A program made the position numbers and the translations under genes. This document shows positions 45,401-55,819 of a stretch of 64,000 bases of DNA, piece by piece; position 1 is the first letter of the stretch, and each line of letters begins with the position of its first letter. The notes below the pieces were generated by a model. It ran no database searches and was not told the origin of the DNA. It saw nothing but the letters and a program-made list of their open reading frames with translations. The DNA lies in NCBI GenBank assembly GCA_933228895.1, contig OW121858.1, positions 33,069,859-33,133,858 on the forward strand. Reading direction: 5' to 3'. Source of the stretch: Platycnemis pennipes. Lineage: Eukaryota > Arthropoda > Insecta > Odonata > Platycnemididae.

Positions 45401-45510
45401 AAAATTTGAATTATTTTGAGTCCTCATAATATATTTAGAAATGCTACACAATTTAGCATGTTAATCATTCACCTCGGAAAATCGTCCAATTCCCAGCCAG
45501 TGCAAAGGAA
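42420..45510. mobile_element. large TA-flanked element, copy 2 (right end unclear)
   Basis: The left end reads TACACCCATAAACAATAAGA, a diverged form of copy 1's terminal repeat, with TA at 42,418-42,419. Homology with 9,534-13,290 continues in order to about 45,490. The right terminal repeat was not found, so the last few hundred bases are probably deleted. Reverse-strand frames at 44,219-44,458 and in the equivalent part of copy 1 resemble each other but match no known protein. Confidence 0.65.
44571..45099 (-). mobile_element. hAT-type MITE, copy 2, nested in the TA element
   Basis: Ends TGGAGACGGGCAAATCGG and ...TACACATCTCTA, perfect 8-base duplication GCCACAAC at 44,563-44,570 and 45,100-45,107. 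It is 529 bases, opposite in orientation to copies 1 and 3. Its subterminal sequence is rich in GGTAATTTAC/GTAAATTACC units. The host element at 11,540 and 12,890 shows the site without this MITE. Confidence 0.9.
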
Positions 45511-46160
45511 GGCTTATCTGTAAATTATTTGGGTAATGGAAAGAATATTTTACCCTCGATAGGCATCACCCAGTATTTACCCGTTTTTCACTCTGATACC
45601 TGCAGCCGAAAGAGCAACTATTGAAGTGGTGCAATAATCATTCGCTATATGTCACCAATGAGCACGAAGTACATGAGCGTATTGGTTTCGGATTGTTACG
45701 ATTGCTACAGATGGGGAGGCAGCCCCAGAGGTAAAAAAGGCATATTGAAAAATGGATGCTATTACAAGGCAATCCTGTTAATTTATTTGATAAAATGGTG
45801 TGGTATAACACGTACAGTTGCGAATGGTGGGATTGTTTTTTGTGTACCTTGAGGTAATGAAGATATGCCTGATTATCATAAAAATTCACGAGATATGTTT
45901 GTGTGTTGAAGTAACATAGTCCGGGAATGTCTTATAAATACGCTTATAAATGGACAATTGCATCTCTGATATTCCCAATTACGTTTATTTGAGATTTCTG
46001 CAATAATTTGTCTGAGAAATGGCTTTAAAAATTCGTTGTCTTAGTGTTTACGAAGTGAATTCCATTCTATACATCTTTTCACTCAAATTACACTGGGCAA
46101 CATTTGATCTAAGAACAATCACCACACAATCACCATCGTATTTATAGGTTATTGGGTCGC
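45511..46160. other. intron sequence, no gene seen
   Basis: No splice-bounded frame or recognised repeat. Confidence 0.35.
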
Positions 46161-48640
46161 TGACTCCAAGTTGGTTAAGCTCCATCATGTGAGGTTCAAG
46201 GGCATTTGAAGGTCAAACTGAAAAAGATTGGAAGTGTAAAAAATTGGAAAAAATTCATGCATATGTTTTTTGGGTCACTTAGTTCTAACCCACTGTTATT
46301 TGTACCTTTCAAGGACATCTACAGGTCATTTGAAGGTCATTTGAATGTTGAAATGAGAAAATACAGCCTAAAAGTCTAAAATATTGCTAACATGCCTTTT
46401 TTGGATTGCTGAAATGGAATTCGGGGTTGGCTGACCTCTATCACCTCGGATTCAAGGTAATTTGAAGGTCAAACTGAAAAAAGTGGTGTAAAAAACTTGA
46501 AAAAATTTAGATACATATTTTTGGGGTCGCGTAGTTCAAATCAGCTGTTAATTTTAGCCTTCAAGGATATCTAGAGAACCTTAGAAGATCAAATTGAGAA
46601 ACGCCAGCCTAAAAGTCTAAAAAATTGCTAAGATTGTTTTTTTTAAGTAGCTAAAATCGAATTCGGGGTTGGCTGGCCTCTCTCACATTGGATTTTAGGT
46701 CATTTGAAGGTCAAACAGAGTTATGTTTTTGGGGTCACTAAGTTTGAATTTGTTGTTACTTTGGCGATGAAGGCTACCCTATAGGTTATTTTTAACCCAT
46801 TTTGTGGTCATTCAGGTCAAATTCAAAAACGATGAATAAAAAGTACCCTGCACCTTTATTATGTAAATTGGGTCCTGGCCAGGAGGCAAAACTTGCTGTC
46901 ATTGCTTGTAACACAATCTTTTTGTTTCAAGGTCGTATAATGTAGGTTTGTACATACAAAACTTTGTATAAATTTTGTGCGTTAGCACAGACGATATATT
47001 CCTTAAGGTCAATATAGCATAGATGCCCTGGATACTATTTCTAAGTCGGAGTAACTATAATAAACAACATCACCAAGGGAGTAAGGGAGTCAACAAGAGT
47101 ACAATTGGAGACAATAAGGTGGATAAGGAGGAAGCAGATGTTAATGAACAAGAGGACAATTGGAGAGAATAAGTAGGAAGCCGACGTGTTTACCAACAAG
47201 AGGACAACTGGGAAGAAGGAGATCTAGAGAAAGAAGAGACATGTGAACAAGGACTGGAAAAAGGTAACATTTTGAAGAAAAAATAGACGAGTGAATGAGG
47301 ATGGATAAAGTTTACATTTTGGCACCCAACGTGGGGCACGGCTACTCATTTAAATAAAGACCACGGGAGGCCTGAGATGGTAAACTTATGATGGTAAAAC
47401 ATGGTGGGAGTGACTAAGAATTTTTATGAGGTAAAAAAGGAGATCTACCGAACTTTTGAGAGATCGAGGAGCAAGAGTACAGGGTAACAAGTTAGAACTG
47501 CTAGAATGATTAAAATTAAATTACAGAAGGAGAAGTTAGATGTACACCATCATGAATTCGTGTTCGAGACAGAAAAAATGGTTGATAATACGATAGAGGT
47601 CACAATTAGAAAGATGAGAAGAACGGAGGAAGAACGAAAGGAACGTGAAAAGAAGGTGGTGGATGAACGATGGAAGCAAGCCAGAAAGGATGACCAGTTC
47701 TTTTTGAACACGAAGAAGAATAAAGTTTACTTTTGAAACAAGAACAAGAACAGAAAGTTCTTTTTGAACAGAAAGAACCAGAACATCAATCGGCGGCTGG
47801 TCAGGGTGGGAAAGACGGTGGGAAAGTGGGCACTCAGATGTCGTCATCAAGTGACCGAAGCTCTACATCGGTGGGTGACTTGGCCTCTGTGGAGAAAAAT
47901 TTTTCAAGCCAATCTTCATCATGTATGAACATTGTGAAGAATATCCGTGTCATTTGTTGGGAAAATATTTCCCAGGTTAAGAATCTTGTATTATGAGATT
48001 TATATAGAAAAATATAAAACGAGTGCTTTGACATCAATACCAATAGGAATCAATAACCAATCAGGACCCAATTTCCATAAGAAAGGTGTGGGGTAGTTTT
48101 AAATCATCATTTTTGAATTGGACCTGATATGACCACAAAATGGGTTTAAAATCACCTCAAGAGTGTCCTTCATTCCAAAAATAACAACAGGTTCGAACTA
48201 AAACATACCAAACGTTTTCTGTTTCACCTTCAAATGACCTTAAATCCGATGTAAAGAAGGCCAGTCAACCAGGGATTCAAACTCAGCGACCCCCAAATAT
48301 CCATATTAGCATTTTTCCCATTTTTAGGGTGCCTTTTCTAGATTTGTCCTTCCAATGACCTCTAGATGTCTTTGAAGGGCAAAAATAACAGTGGATTGGA
48401 CCTAAGCCACCTCAAAAATATACACCTGAATTTTTTTAAAATGTTGTACACAACATTTTCTCAGTTTGACCTTCAAATGACCTTAAATCCGAGGTGATAG
48501 AGGTTAGAGAGCTAACCCCTAATTTGATTTCAGAAACCCAAAAACCCATGATTGCATTTTTTCAGACTTTTAGGTCGCCTTTTCTCAATTTGACCTTCAA
48601 ATGACCTCCAAATGACCTCTGGGTCATTCCATCCCAATTC
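46160..48640. repeat. long inverted repeat built of about 225-base units
   Basis: Left arm (46,160-46,860) contains about three head-to-tail units marked by AGGTCATTTGAAGGTCAAAC; right arm (48,070-48,640) contains similar units in the opposite orientation (TTTGACCTTCAAATGACC). The 1.2 kb between the arms is unmatched and holds the PBS-like and charged-frame sequence described separately. Arms are diverged internally. The family is not recognised. Confidence 0.65.
47319..48000 (+). mobile_element. possible LTR-retrotransposon leader and gag-like remnant
   Basis: TTGGCACCCAACGTGGGGC at 47,319-47,337 looks like a tRNA primer-binding site of the TGGCRCCCAACGTGGGGC type used by some insect LTR retroelements, and GTTTACA just before it could be an LTR end. 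Downstream is a highly charged frame (47,506-47,736, Lys/Glu/Arg-rich, with ERKEREKKVVDERWKQARKD) and decayed continuation. No LTR pair was delimited, so this is tentative. Confidence 0.3.
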
Positions 48641-49874
48641 ACCGAACACTTGTTGCAGCACCATTTCAGAAAAAAATCAAATTTAACGCACTTACTACTA
48701 CATGTCTGTAAGGCACAAAACCAATTTTTGTTTATTTTTTTCCATGATCTCAAGGACACACCGTGAAGGTCACAGCGCACGTATTTTACATACAATTATT
48801 ATTTTAAATAGGTATATTTTGTGGCTAACGAGTCCGCAAGGTAAAGTGCAAACGTGACTAGCAGAATCAACTTTCATACAAGTTTATTATATTATAAAGG
48901 TTTACTGATAATCAGCAAGCTTCCATAGTTTCTTTCAAGTGCATAAAGAATTAAATAAGGTGCTATATTATTTTGTTCATTCGTCAGTATTAAAAAAATC
49001 ACCATACCATGTGAACGTCTATCTGTTATATTTTGCACAAATGAACTGTACCAGAAATGCGTGATGTAACTGAAGCATTTGGCAAAGAGGTCAAAAATGT
49101 AAGTAAATTCAGGTAATTCCTAACATTGACGCTGCTTTTGGCTTTAAACAATGAAAAATAAACACATTTCCTGGATGTAACAAAATCAGTATTTTGAGTT
49201 ATTTCGCGTGGCAGGCTTCCTCTACTGCGTATCAGTAAGCATGATGTAATTTTAAATTTTGTAGCACCATAAGGGGACTACACGATTTTATGAACATAAT
49301 TTGTTTAAGATATTCCATTAAGGATTATATAGTGCTCAGTCGGGAACACGTTTTTGTAACTAGAGTTTTCTAGCACCAGACTGGATTATAAAACATCATT
49401 TAATAGAATTAACAATAATTCGATCGTCCTCATGTTTTAGCTCCGTGCTCAACCCCCATATATCTAAACTACTACGGTATGTAGTTTATGAACTCTGGAA
49501 ATAGAAAATAAGTTGTCAACTTCAGGAAATGCACTGAATGATATACTTGATGTGGTGGATATTTCAGATACATTTGATTTGGTGAACAATGGTTTGTTTA
49601 AATTTGAGTAGATTTATTGCTGTATACATTCGTAATGAAAGTAAATATATGTTGAAGACGTACATCATGTTTTTGTTTTAACCTTGAAAATTTAATTATC
49701 AGCCTTGAAATGACCTGTAATTTATGTCTTCAATTTTTCGAAAATGTTTTACAAATGTGTTTTGTGAAAATTTATCGTATTATTTCTTTCTCTTGCCTTA
49801 TTTATCTTTCATTTCCACGATCATAGAATTCATAGTGAATCCCCGTTAAATTTGTATTTATATTTAATTTAGAG
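48641..49874. other. intron sequence, no gene seen
   Basis: AT-rich, without recognised repeats, ending in a pyrimidine/AT tract before the predicted exon at 49,875. Confidence 0.4.
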
Positions 49875-50004
49875 TCTATCAGTTCACTTGAAAGATGTGG
49901 ATTCCATTTCTCATTCAAGATGGGTTATGTGACCATCCATGGAATGGAAGTTGAGTCTCCAGGAAATGAGCAAGATGGGGCAGGAAATTGTGTTGCTGAA
50001 AAAG
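49875..50004 (+). CDS. linker exon before the zinc-finger exon
   Basis: A TTTAGAG acceptor allows a 130-base exon in phase 0 that ends at GTAAGG in phase 1. The donor phase fits the finger exon at 51,090. The peptide runs SISSLERCGFHFSFKMGYVT then IHGMEVESPGNEQDGAGN and ends VAEK. The two Met codons (49,920 and 49,944) could serve as alternative starts. The downstream junction is firm in phase; the upstream boundary is less certain, with a second AG two bases earlier. Confidence 0.55.
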
Positions 50005-51089
50005 GTAAGGTTAAGCTAAATAAGCATTGAGAAAAGAATGAGGAGTCGTAGAGACATTGGTGTTTTTCAAGGGGGATGTTAGAAGCTTCGTTGTAGATTG
50101 TATTTTTGGTGGAGTTTCTTGCAAGGAGTATCTAAGGCACCTCCTTATCCATTGTGCCAACCATCCTGGTGAATCACCCATAAAGGCCAAATGCCTTGCT
50201 AATAGCCAAGGGTCCACTTTTGGTAAATACCTATTCCCCCTGGGGTCGTGAATCTTGTACCAGGCGACCTAAGTTTTCAGCTTGCTTAATTTTCAAAATA
50301 TACAATGAAAGATTTTTCGTTGAATTTAAATTAATTTTTACTATAGTGTTGCAAAGTCCTTGCAATGCTCTAAGTTGAAAACAAGTCAAAACTTGAACAT
50401 AAATTTCGGCTTTTTGTACACTCTTGGGTCACAAAATGCAAAAAATGGGGGTAAAAGTGTTAACATTTTCTTGTGGTTAATATGGAGGTGGCAGTCTCTT
50501 TGTGTTCGTTGCATGAAAAAACAGTGCAATGCATAGGTTACATTTTTCATTCTAGTCCTTTAACAATATGATGTGGGCATTTGGATTTCAGTCAACATTT
50601 GAGATATATATGAGTCAAGGACTCTTGCAGAATATTATTATAATCTATAATCAGCCTTAGAAATAGTGGAGTAAAGGGGAATGGGGAGAGCTTGATGTAA
50701 AGATATGTTGTTGAAAAGGAGTTGTTGAAATATGTTGCGGCTGAAGTAAATTGTTGGCAGAGATCAATGTTTGTGGATGAAATATTAAATTAGTCAAGAG
50801 TTGAATGCTGCATATCATTATTGAAGTTACAATTCATTGTTAGTGAGAACAAAAAAGAAGCAAGAGTAAATGTGCTAAATATTGCATGAAAGGAATGGAT
50901 GTACGCCGATCTAAAGGGAACTATCACAAAAAGGAATCAGGATAGGAATAAAATGTTTTTTTTAGACCTGGATATTTCCTGTTTACCTTCTGAAAAGTAA
51001 AGAAATACTGGGTAGAGAACCTGTTAGTATGCCATGATACTTCTGTGTCTGGTGAGATTCTTTTTAGCCTTTTACTTAATATTTTCCAG
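50005..51089. other. intron sequence before the finger exon
   Basis: No exon is supported. A TTTTCCAG acceptor at the end fits the finger exon. Confidence 0.45.
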
Positions 51090-52618
51090 GCAAAGAAGCC
51101 GTCTCCGAGGAAGATGCCATGTCCACATGCACACCAAGCCCATTCTTGGTGGATGAATCGACTACTGTTCCAAACGCTACAAGTACACCTGGAAGGGTTG
51201 ATGCTTCGAGGAGGCGAACCCAAACTGCAATGAGAGGATCAGGTCGAGTCGACATGAGTAGAGGTCGGGGTTGTAGTAGTCCGTCTTTTGGTCAGCAAAA
51301 AGCGGGGGAGAGATTCATTTGTGTTGAATGTGGGGCTACGTTCATCTCCAAGCTGACCCTGTCGTGCCACATCAGGGCTCACCAGAGGGGGATGAAGGAC
51401 ACCTTTGCCGCTAAGGAAGGACAGGGTCAGGACAATGAGCATGGCAAATTTCCCTGCTCCAATCACGAAGAGGTTTTCATGTGCGTACATTGTGGGAAGG
51501 CTTACGCCCGGAAGGCTCAACTGATTGGTCACATACGATCCCATAGTTGGCCCCTGAGCAGCCAAGTGTGCACCGATGATGGAAAGGGGCTAAGGGCCTT
51601 TGAGTGTGATATATCCAACAAAAAGTACTCGTGGAAGAGTAGCCTGATTGGCCACATGAGGACACATGACGGAAAGAAGCCTTTCCAGTGTAAGCTGTGC
51701 AACGAAAAGTTCTCCTGGAGGAGTAACCTGAGTAGTCACATGAGAAGACATGACGGGAAGAAGCCTTTTGAGTGTGAGGTGTGCAAAAAAACATTCTCCA
51801 GGAGTAGTCACCGGAACGTCCACATGAGGATCCATGAAGGATACAAGCCTTTCGAGTGTGAGGTGTGCAACAAAACGTTCACCCAGAGTTGGTCCCTGAG
51901 CAGTCACATGAGGACCCATGACGGAAAGAGGCCGTTCGAGTGTGAGGTGTGCAACAAAAAGTTTTCCCAGAGGGGGAACCTGAAGGTTCACATGAGGACC
52001 CATGACGGAAAGAGGCCGTTCCAGTGTGAGGTGTGCAACAAAAAGTTCTCCCAGCGTGGGAACCTTAGGAGTCACATGAGGATCCATGACGGAGAGAGGC
52101 CGTTCGAGTGTGAGGTGTGCAACAAAAAGTTCTCCCAGCGTGGGAACCTGAAGGATCACATGAGGACCCATGACGGAAAGAGGCTGTTCCAGTGTGAGGT
52201 GTGCAACAAAAAGTTCTCCCAGCGTGGGAACCTTAGGCGTCACATGAGGATCCATGACGGAGAGAGGCCGTTCGAGTGTGAGGTGTGCAACAAAAAGTTC
52301 TCCCAGCGTGGGAACCTGAAGGATCACATGAGGACCCATGACGGAAAGAGGCCTTTTGAGTGTGAGGTGTGCAAAAAAACATTCTCCAGGAGTAGTCACC
52401 GGAACGTCCACATGAGGATCCATGAAGGATACAAGCCTTTCGAGTGTGAGGTGTGCAACAAAACGTTCACCCAGAGTGTGAGCCTGAGGAAACACACGAG
52501 GACCCATGACGGAAAAAGGACTTTTGAGTGTGAGGTGTGCAACAAAGCGTTCTCCCAGAGTTGGTCCCTGAGCAGTCACATGAGGACCCATGACGGAAAG
52601 AGGCTGTTCCAGTGTTAG
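51090..52618 (+). CDS. C2H2 zinc-finger exon up to the first TAG
   Basis: The exon enters in phase 1 (KEAVSEEDAMST...). A Ser/Arg-rich segment of about 60 residues is followed by 14 C2H2 fingers. Fingers 1 and 2 (CVECGATF, CVHCGKAY) are diverged; finger 3 (CDISNKKY) has lost its second Cys; fingers 4-14 are near-copies of CEVCNKKFSQRGNLxxHMRTH. Linkers are HDGKRPF, HDGERPF or HEGYKPF in place of the usual HTGEKPF. The frame ends at TAG (52,616-52,618) inside finger 15, right after its first Cys (LFQC). The product should be a nuclear DNA-binding protein. Confidence 0.88.
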
Positions 52619-53850
52619 GTGTGCAACAAAAAGTTCTCCCAGCGTGGGAACCTTAGGAGTCACATGAGGATCCATGACGGAGAGAGGCCGTTCGAGTGTG
52701 AGGTGTGCAACAAAAAGTTTTCCCAGAGGGGGAACCTGAAGGTTCACATGAGGACCCATGACGGAAAGAGGCCGTTCCAGTGTGAGGTGTGCAACAAAAA
52801 GTTCTCCCAGCGTGGGAACCTTAGGAGTCACATGAGGATCCATGACGGAGAGAGGCCGTTCGAGTGTGAGGTGTGCAACAAAAAGTTCTCCCAGCGTGGG
52901 AACCTGAAGGATCACATGAGGACCCATGACGGAAAGAGGCTGTTCCAGTGTGAGGTGTGCAACAAAAAGTTCTCCCAGCGTGGGAACCTTAGGCGTCACA
53001 TGAGGATCCATGACGGAGAGAGGCCGTTCGAGTGTGAGGTGTGCAACAAAAAGTTCTCCCTGAATGGGAACCTGAAGGTTCACATGAGGACCCATGACGG
53101 AAAGAGGCCTTTTGAGTGTGAGGTGTGCAAAAAAACATTCTCCAGGAGTAGTCACCGGAACGTCCACATGAGGATCCATGAAGGATACAAGCCTTTCGAG
53201 TGTGAGGTGTGCAACAAAACGTTCACCCAGAGTGTGAGCCTGAGGAAACACACGAGGACCCATGACGGAAAAAGTACTTTTGAGTGTGAGGTGTGCAACA
53301 AAGCGTTCTCCCAGAGTTGGTCCCTGAGCAGTCACATGAGGACCCATGACGGAAAGAGGCTGTTCCAGTGTTAGGTGTGCAACAAAAAGTTCTCCCAGCG
53401 TGGGAACCTTAGGAGTCACATGAGGATCCATGACGGAGAGAGGCCGTTCGAGTGTGAGGTGTGCAACAAAAAGTTCTCCCTGAATGGGAACCTGAAGGTT
53501 CACATGAGGACCCATGACGGAAAGAGGCCTTTCGCGTGTGAGGTGTGCAACAAAACGTTCACCCACAGTGTGAGCCTGAGGAAACACACGAGGACCCATG
53601 ACGGAAAAAGGCCTTTTAAGTGTGAGGTGTGCAACAAAAAGTTCTCCCTGAATGGGAACCTGAAGGTTCACATGAGGACCCATGACGGAAAGAAGCCGTT
53701 CCAGTGTGAGGTGTTCAACAAAAAGTTCTCCCAGCGTGGGAACCTTAGGAGTCACATGAGGACCCATGACGGAAAAAGGCCTTTTGAGTGTGAGGTGTGC
53801 AACAAAACGTTCTCCCAGAGTGGGAACCTGAGGGCTCACATGGCTCGGCA
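51670..53850 (+). repeat. 84-base finger tandem array with nine-unit higher-order repeat
   Basis: Each 84-base unit is one finger plus linker. Blocks such as SRSSHRNV-TQSVSLRK-SQSWSLSS recur in the same order at 52,360-52,618 and 53,116-53,374, 756 bases apart. This shows recent block duplication or gene conversion in addition to single-unit copying. Confidence 0.9.
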
Positions 53851-53860
53851 TAAAGAGTAG
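52619..53860 (+). pseudogene. downstream finger array, cut by a second TAG
   Basis: The same frame continues with fingers 15-23, then another TAG (53,372-53,374) in the identical LFQC-stop-VCNKKF context, then fingers 24-29 and a real end (HMARHKE, stop at 53,858-53,860). Finger 28 reads CEVFNKKF, having lost its second Cys. The two stops lie 756 bases apart, exactly nine 84-base units, so the second came by copying a block that already had the first. Without readthrough or splicing around the stops, fingers 15-29 are not translated. They are kept clean otherwise, with no indels in 1.24 kb. Confidence 0.8.
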
Positions 53861-53919
53861 CCACGTATGTCATCCACAACTTGTCGAAGACGTAGTTCTA
53901 AGGGGGCACGCAGAGGGGC

Positions 53920-54110
53920 ACAGCTCAAAAATGGCATTCAAATGTGAGGAGTGCTCGACGACCTTCCGAACTGTACGTTGAGAAGAAGTACGCTGAGGGA
54001 GACATGTCGCAGTACACATGTGGGAGAGGCCAAACATCCGTGCTGAATACACTAAGGCATTTGCCATCAGGAACAGCCTGGAACATAAGCTGAGGTGAGA
54101 ATCCTTAAGT
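53920..54110 (+). pseudogene. degraded finger relic after the array
   Basis: Past the array stop, AFKCEECSTTFRTVR keeps a C2 half-finger, followed by stops and then AVHMWERPNI and AFAIRNSLEHKLR, which echo the end of one finger and start of another. It is probably the old 3' part of the gene, left as UTR after the array stop. Confidence 0.55.
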
Positions 54111-54413
54111 GTTTCATTTCGTCAGGGTCGCTTGACCATGGAAAACAAGTGCTACCTGAAGAATCACTTCCCCAGCAATGGAACGGATGAAGGTGGATTA
54201 GGAGAGAAAGAGGAAGTTATCTGAAATAATTTGGGAAGGTTTCATTCCTGTTTAAGGCGAACCCAGGGGCATCATACATTTCTATGTGCTATTGGAGAGT
54301 ATTCGTCAGGCCTGCTAATATGTTGTAGTATTTATGGTGACGGACATCCAAGGCTTGAGTCACATTGAAGAAAATGCAATTAGAGGTTCAGAATACTGAG
54401 TTCATGGTGTGTA

Positions 54414-54419
54414 AATAAA
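54414..54419 (+). terminator. poly(A) signal AATAAA, likely 3' end of the ZAD-C2H2 gene
   Basis: This is the first AATAAA after the finger exon in a suitably AT-rich setting (GTAAATAAATTGATAAAATA), 550 bases past the last finger stop. The assignment is by position only. Confidence 0.4.
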
Positions 54420-55303
54420 TTGATAAAATAATTTTTAATTTTGAGCAATGAAGAAAATGGTAAGGCATTCTGATTTTTCAAACAAATATTGTATATTTAT
54501 CTAATCTGATTAAAGCATTGTTTATCCTTCATTCTTCGTTTACATTCCTCATCATTATTGGTCTCTCCTTCAAGACAGCAGCAATGTGATTCCCCAGGGG
54601 AATGTCGTCACGCCTTTTCTACCCCTCCTTACGGTCGTCCGATCCCTCTTATTCCTCTGTCCAACTTCTCCTTTCCCCAAATCCCCCTTTCTAGTTCTCC
54701 CTTTCCCCATCTTCCTTCCCAATGCCTACTCCCTTTCCTCATCTCCCCTTCTTAATTTATCCTTGCTTTAAGTCCCCTTTAAACCTCTTCCTTCCCCTTT
54801 CCAACTGCTTCCTTCAAATAGAACCCCTACCAATTTCTCATTTCTCCTAATTCTCCTAAAATGACAGCCAAAATCGATAAATTAGGTGACACAAGACGAA
54901 ACAACACTATCTGTGAAGAATTTTCGTCGGAACGGGAATAGCCAAGGTATAGACAAACAACAACAGCTGGAATTTTTGGAAAATAATTGGAATTTTTGCG
55001 GACAGTGTTTCAAATAGAAAAATAGGAGAATCATGCTACTCAGCAATAATTATTTCTTATGGCTTTAAATTATCGCTCTAAAAATTATGAATGCACAACG
55101 TACTTGTGTAGAAATGAAATCGTAAACCAATTGTTTATGTGATGGCTTTTAAGTTTTTTTTCTTGATTCTTTATTTATTAAATTTCTACAGGTGGTTCTA
55201 CAGGCGTTACGCTATCTATTGATCGATAGTACGGTAACTTCCGAGATTTAGCAACTGTTCATTGTTCACTTACTTATGCCAAAATGTTGGAAAACATACT
55301 GAA
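54420..55303. other. intergenic stretch, no gene seen
   Basis: Includes a pyrimidine-rich run (54,590-54,800, CCCC/TTCC repeats) that yields chance open frames only. Confidence 0.4.
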
Positions 55304-55350
55304 GCAATTCGTCAGTCTTTTGTCTTCGGAGACAAAAGACTGACGTATTG
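55304..55350. repeat. perfect-stem hairpin
   Basis: GCAATTCGTCAGTCTTTTG on the left pairs with the right arm ending CTGACGTATTGC, 20 of 21 pairs around a TTCGGA loop. The loop is of the stable UUCG type if transcribed. A partial copy (ATGTCAGTCATTTGTCTCC) lies near 55,449. No enclosing transposon was resolved. Confidence 0.75.
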
Positions 55351-55819
55351 CATTCATTTCATCACGTTATTCACTGAAACAGAACTTACTGGGTAAATCA
55401 CGACCAACTAAACATTCAAGCTGACAAAAATCGGCTCCAACATTGCAATATGTCAGTCATTTGTCTCCCAAGGTAGGGCCAAAAAAGCAGGAGTTTAACA
55501 GCTGGCAGCTCATGGACGTTGAGTAGTACGTGTTATACGGACAACACGTTTTCTGATAAGAACCGAGCAGTAGCACTCTGCCACTACTTAATGAAATAAT
55601 TTGCGAAACAGGGGTCGAAACAACATAGCTTCCCTATACTTTTTTACGCAATTTTTTATTTTCAACGCCCAGGACGTCTTTTAGAATTCATTTTTAGCAA
55701 CATGCCCACGGCTCATGAATAAACTTTCTACCTCGCCCGTAGTTTTCACCATGTACACGAAAACATTGACAAGTTGATGCCGCCACGAAACACTAGTTTT
55801 AGGGTCATTTGACCACACT

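Noticed and set aside
52616..52618. TAG as a recoded or selenocysteine-type codon
   Set aside because: Selenocysteine uses TGA, and no recoding signal was seen. Readthrough stays possible but unsupported, so the first TAG is annotated as a stop.
51670..53850. Tandem repeats resembling a CRISPR array
   Set aside because: The units are contiguous coding fingers of 84 bases without unique spacers, in a eukaryotic gene.
51590..53851. A 753-codon open frame on the minus strand across the finger exon, the longest frame in the window
   Set aside because: It is a shadow of the 84-base tandem array: the repeated unit happens to lack antisense stops, and the translation is a 28-residue tandem repeat with no known fold. 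The plus strand has real C2H2 ligands, splice signals and partner exons.
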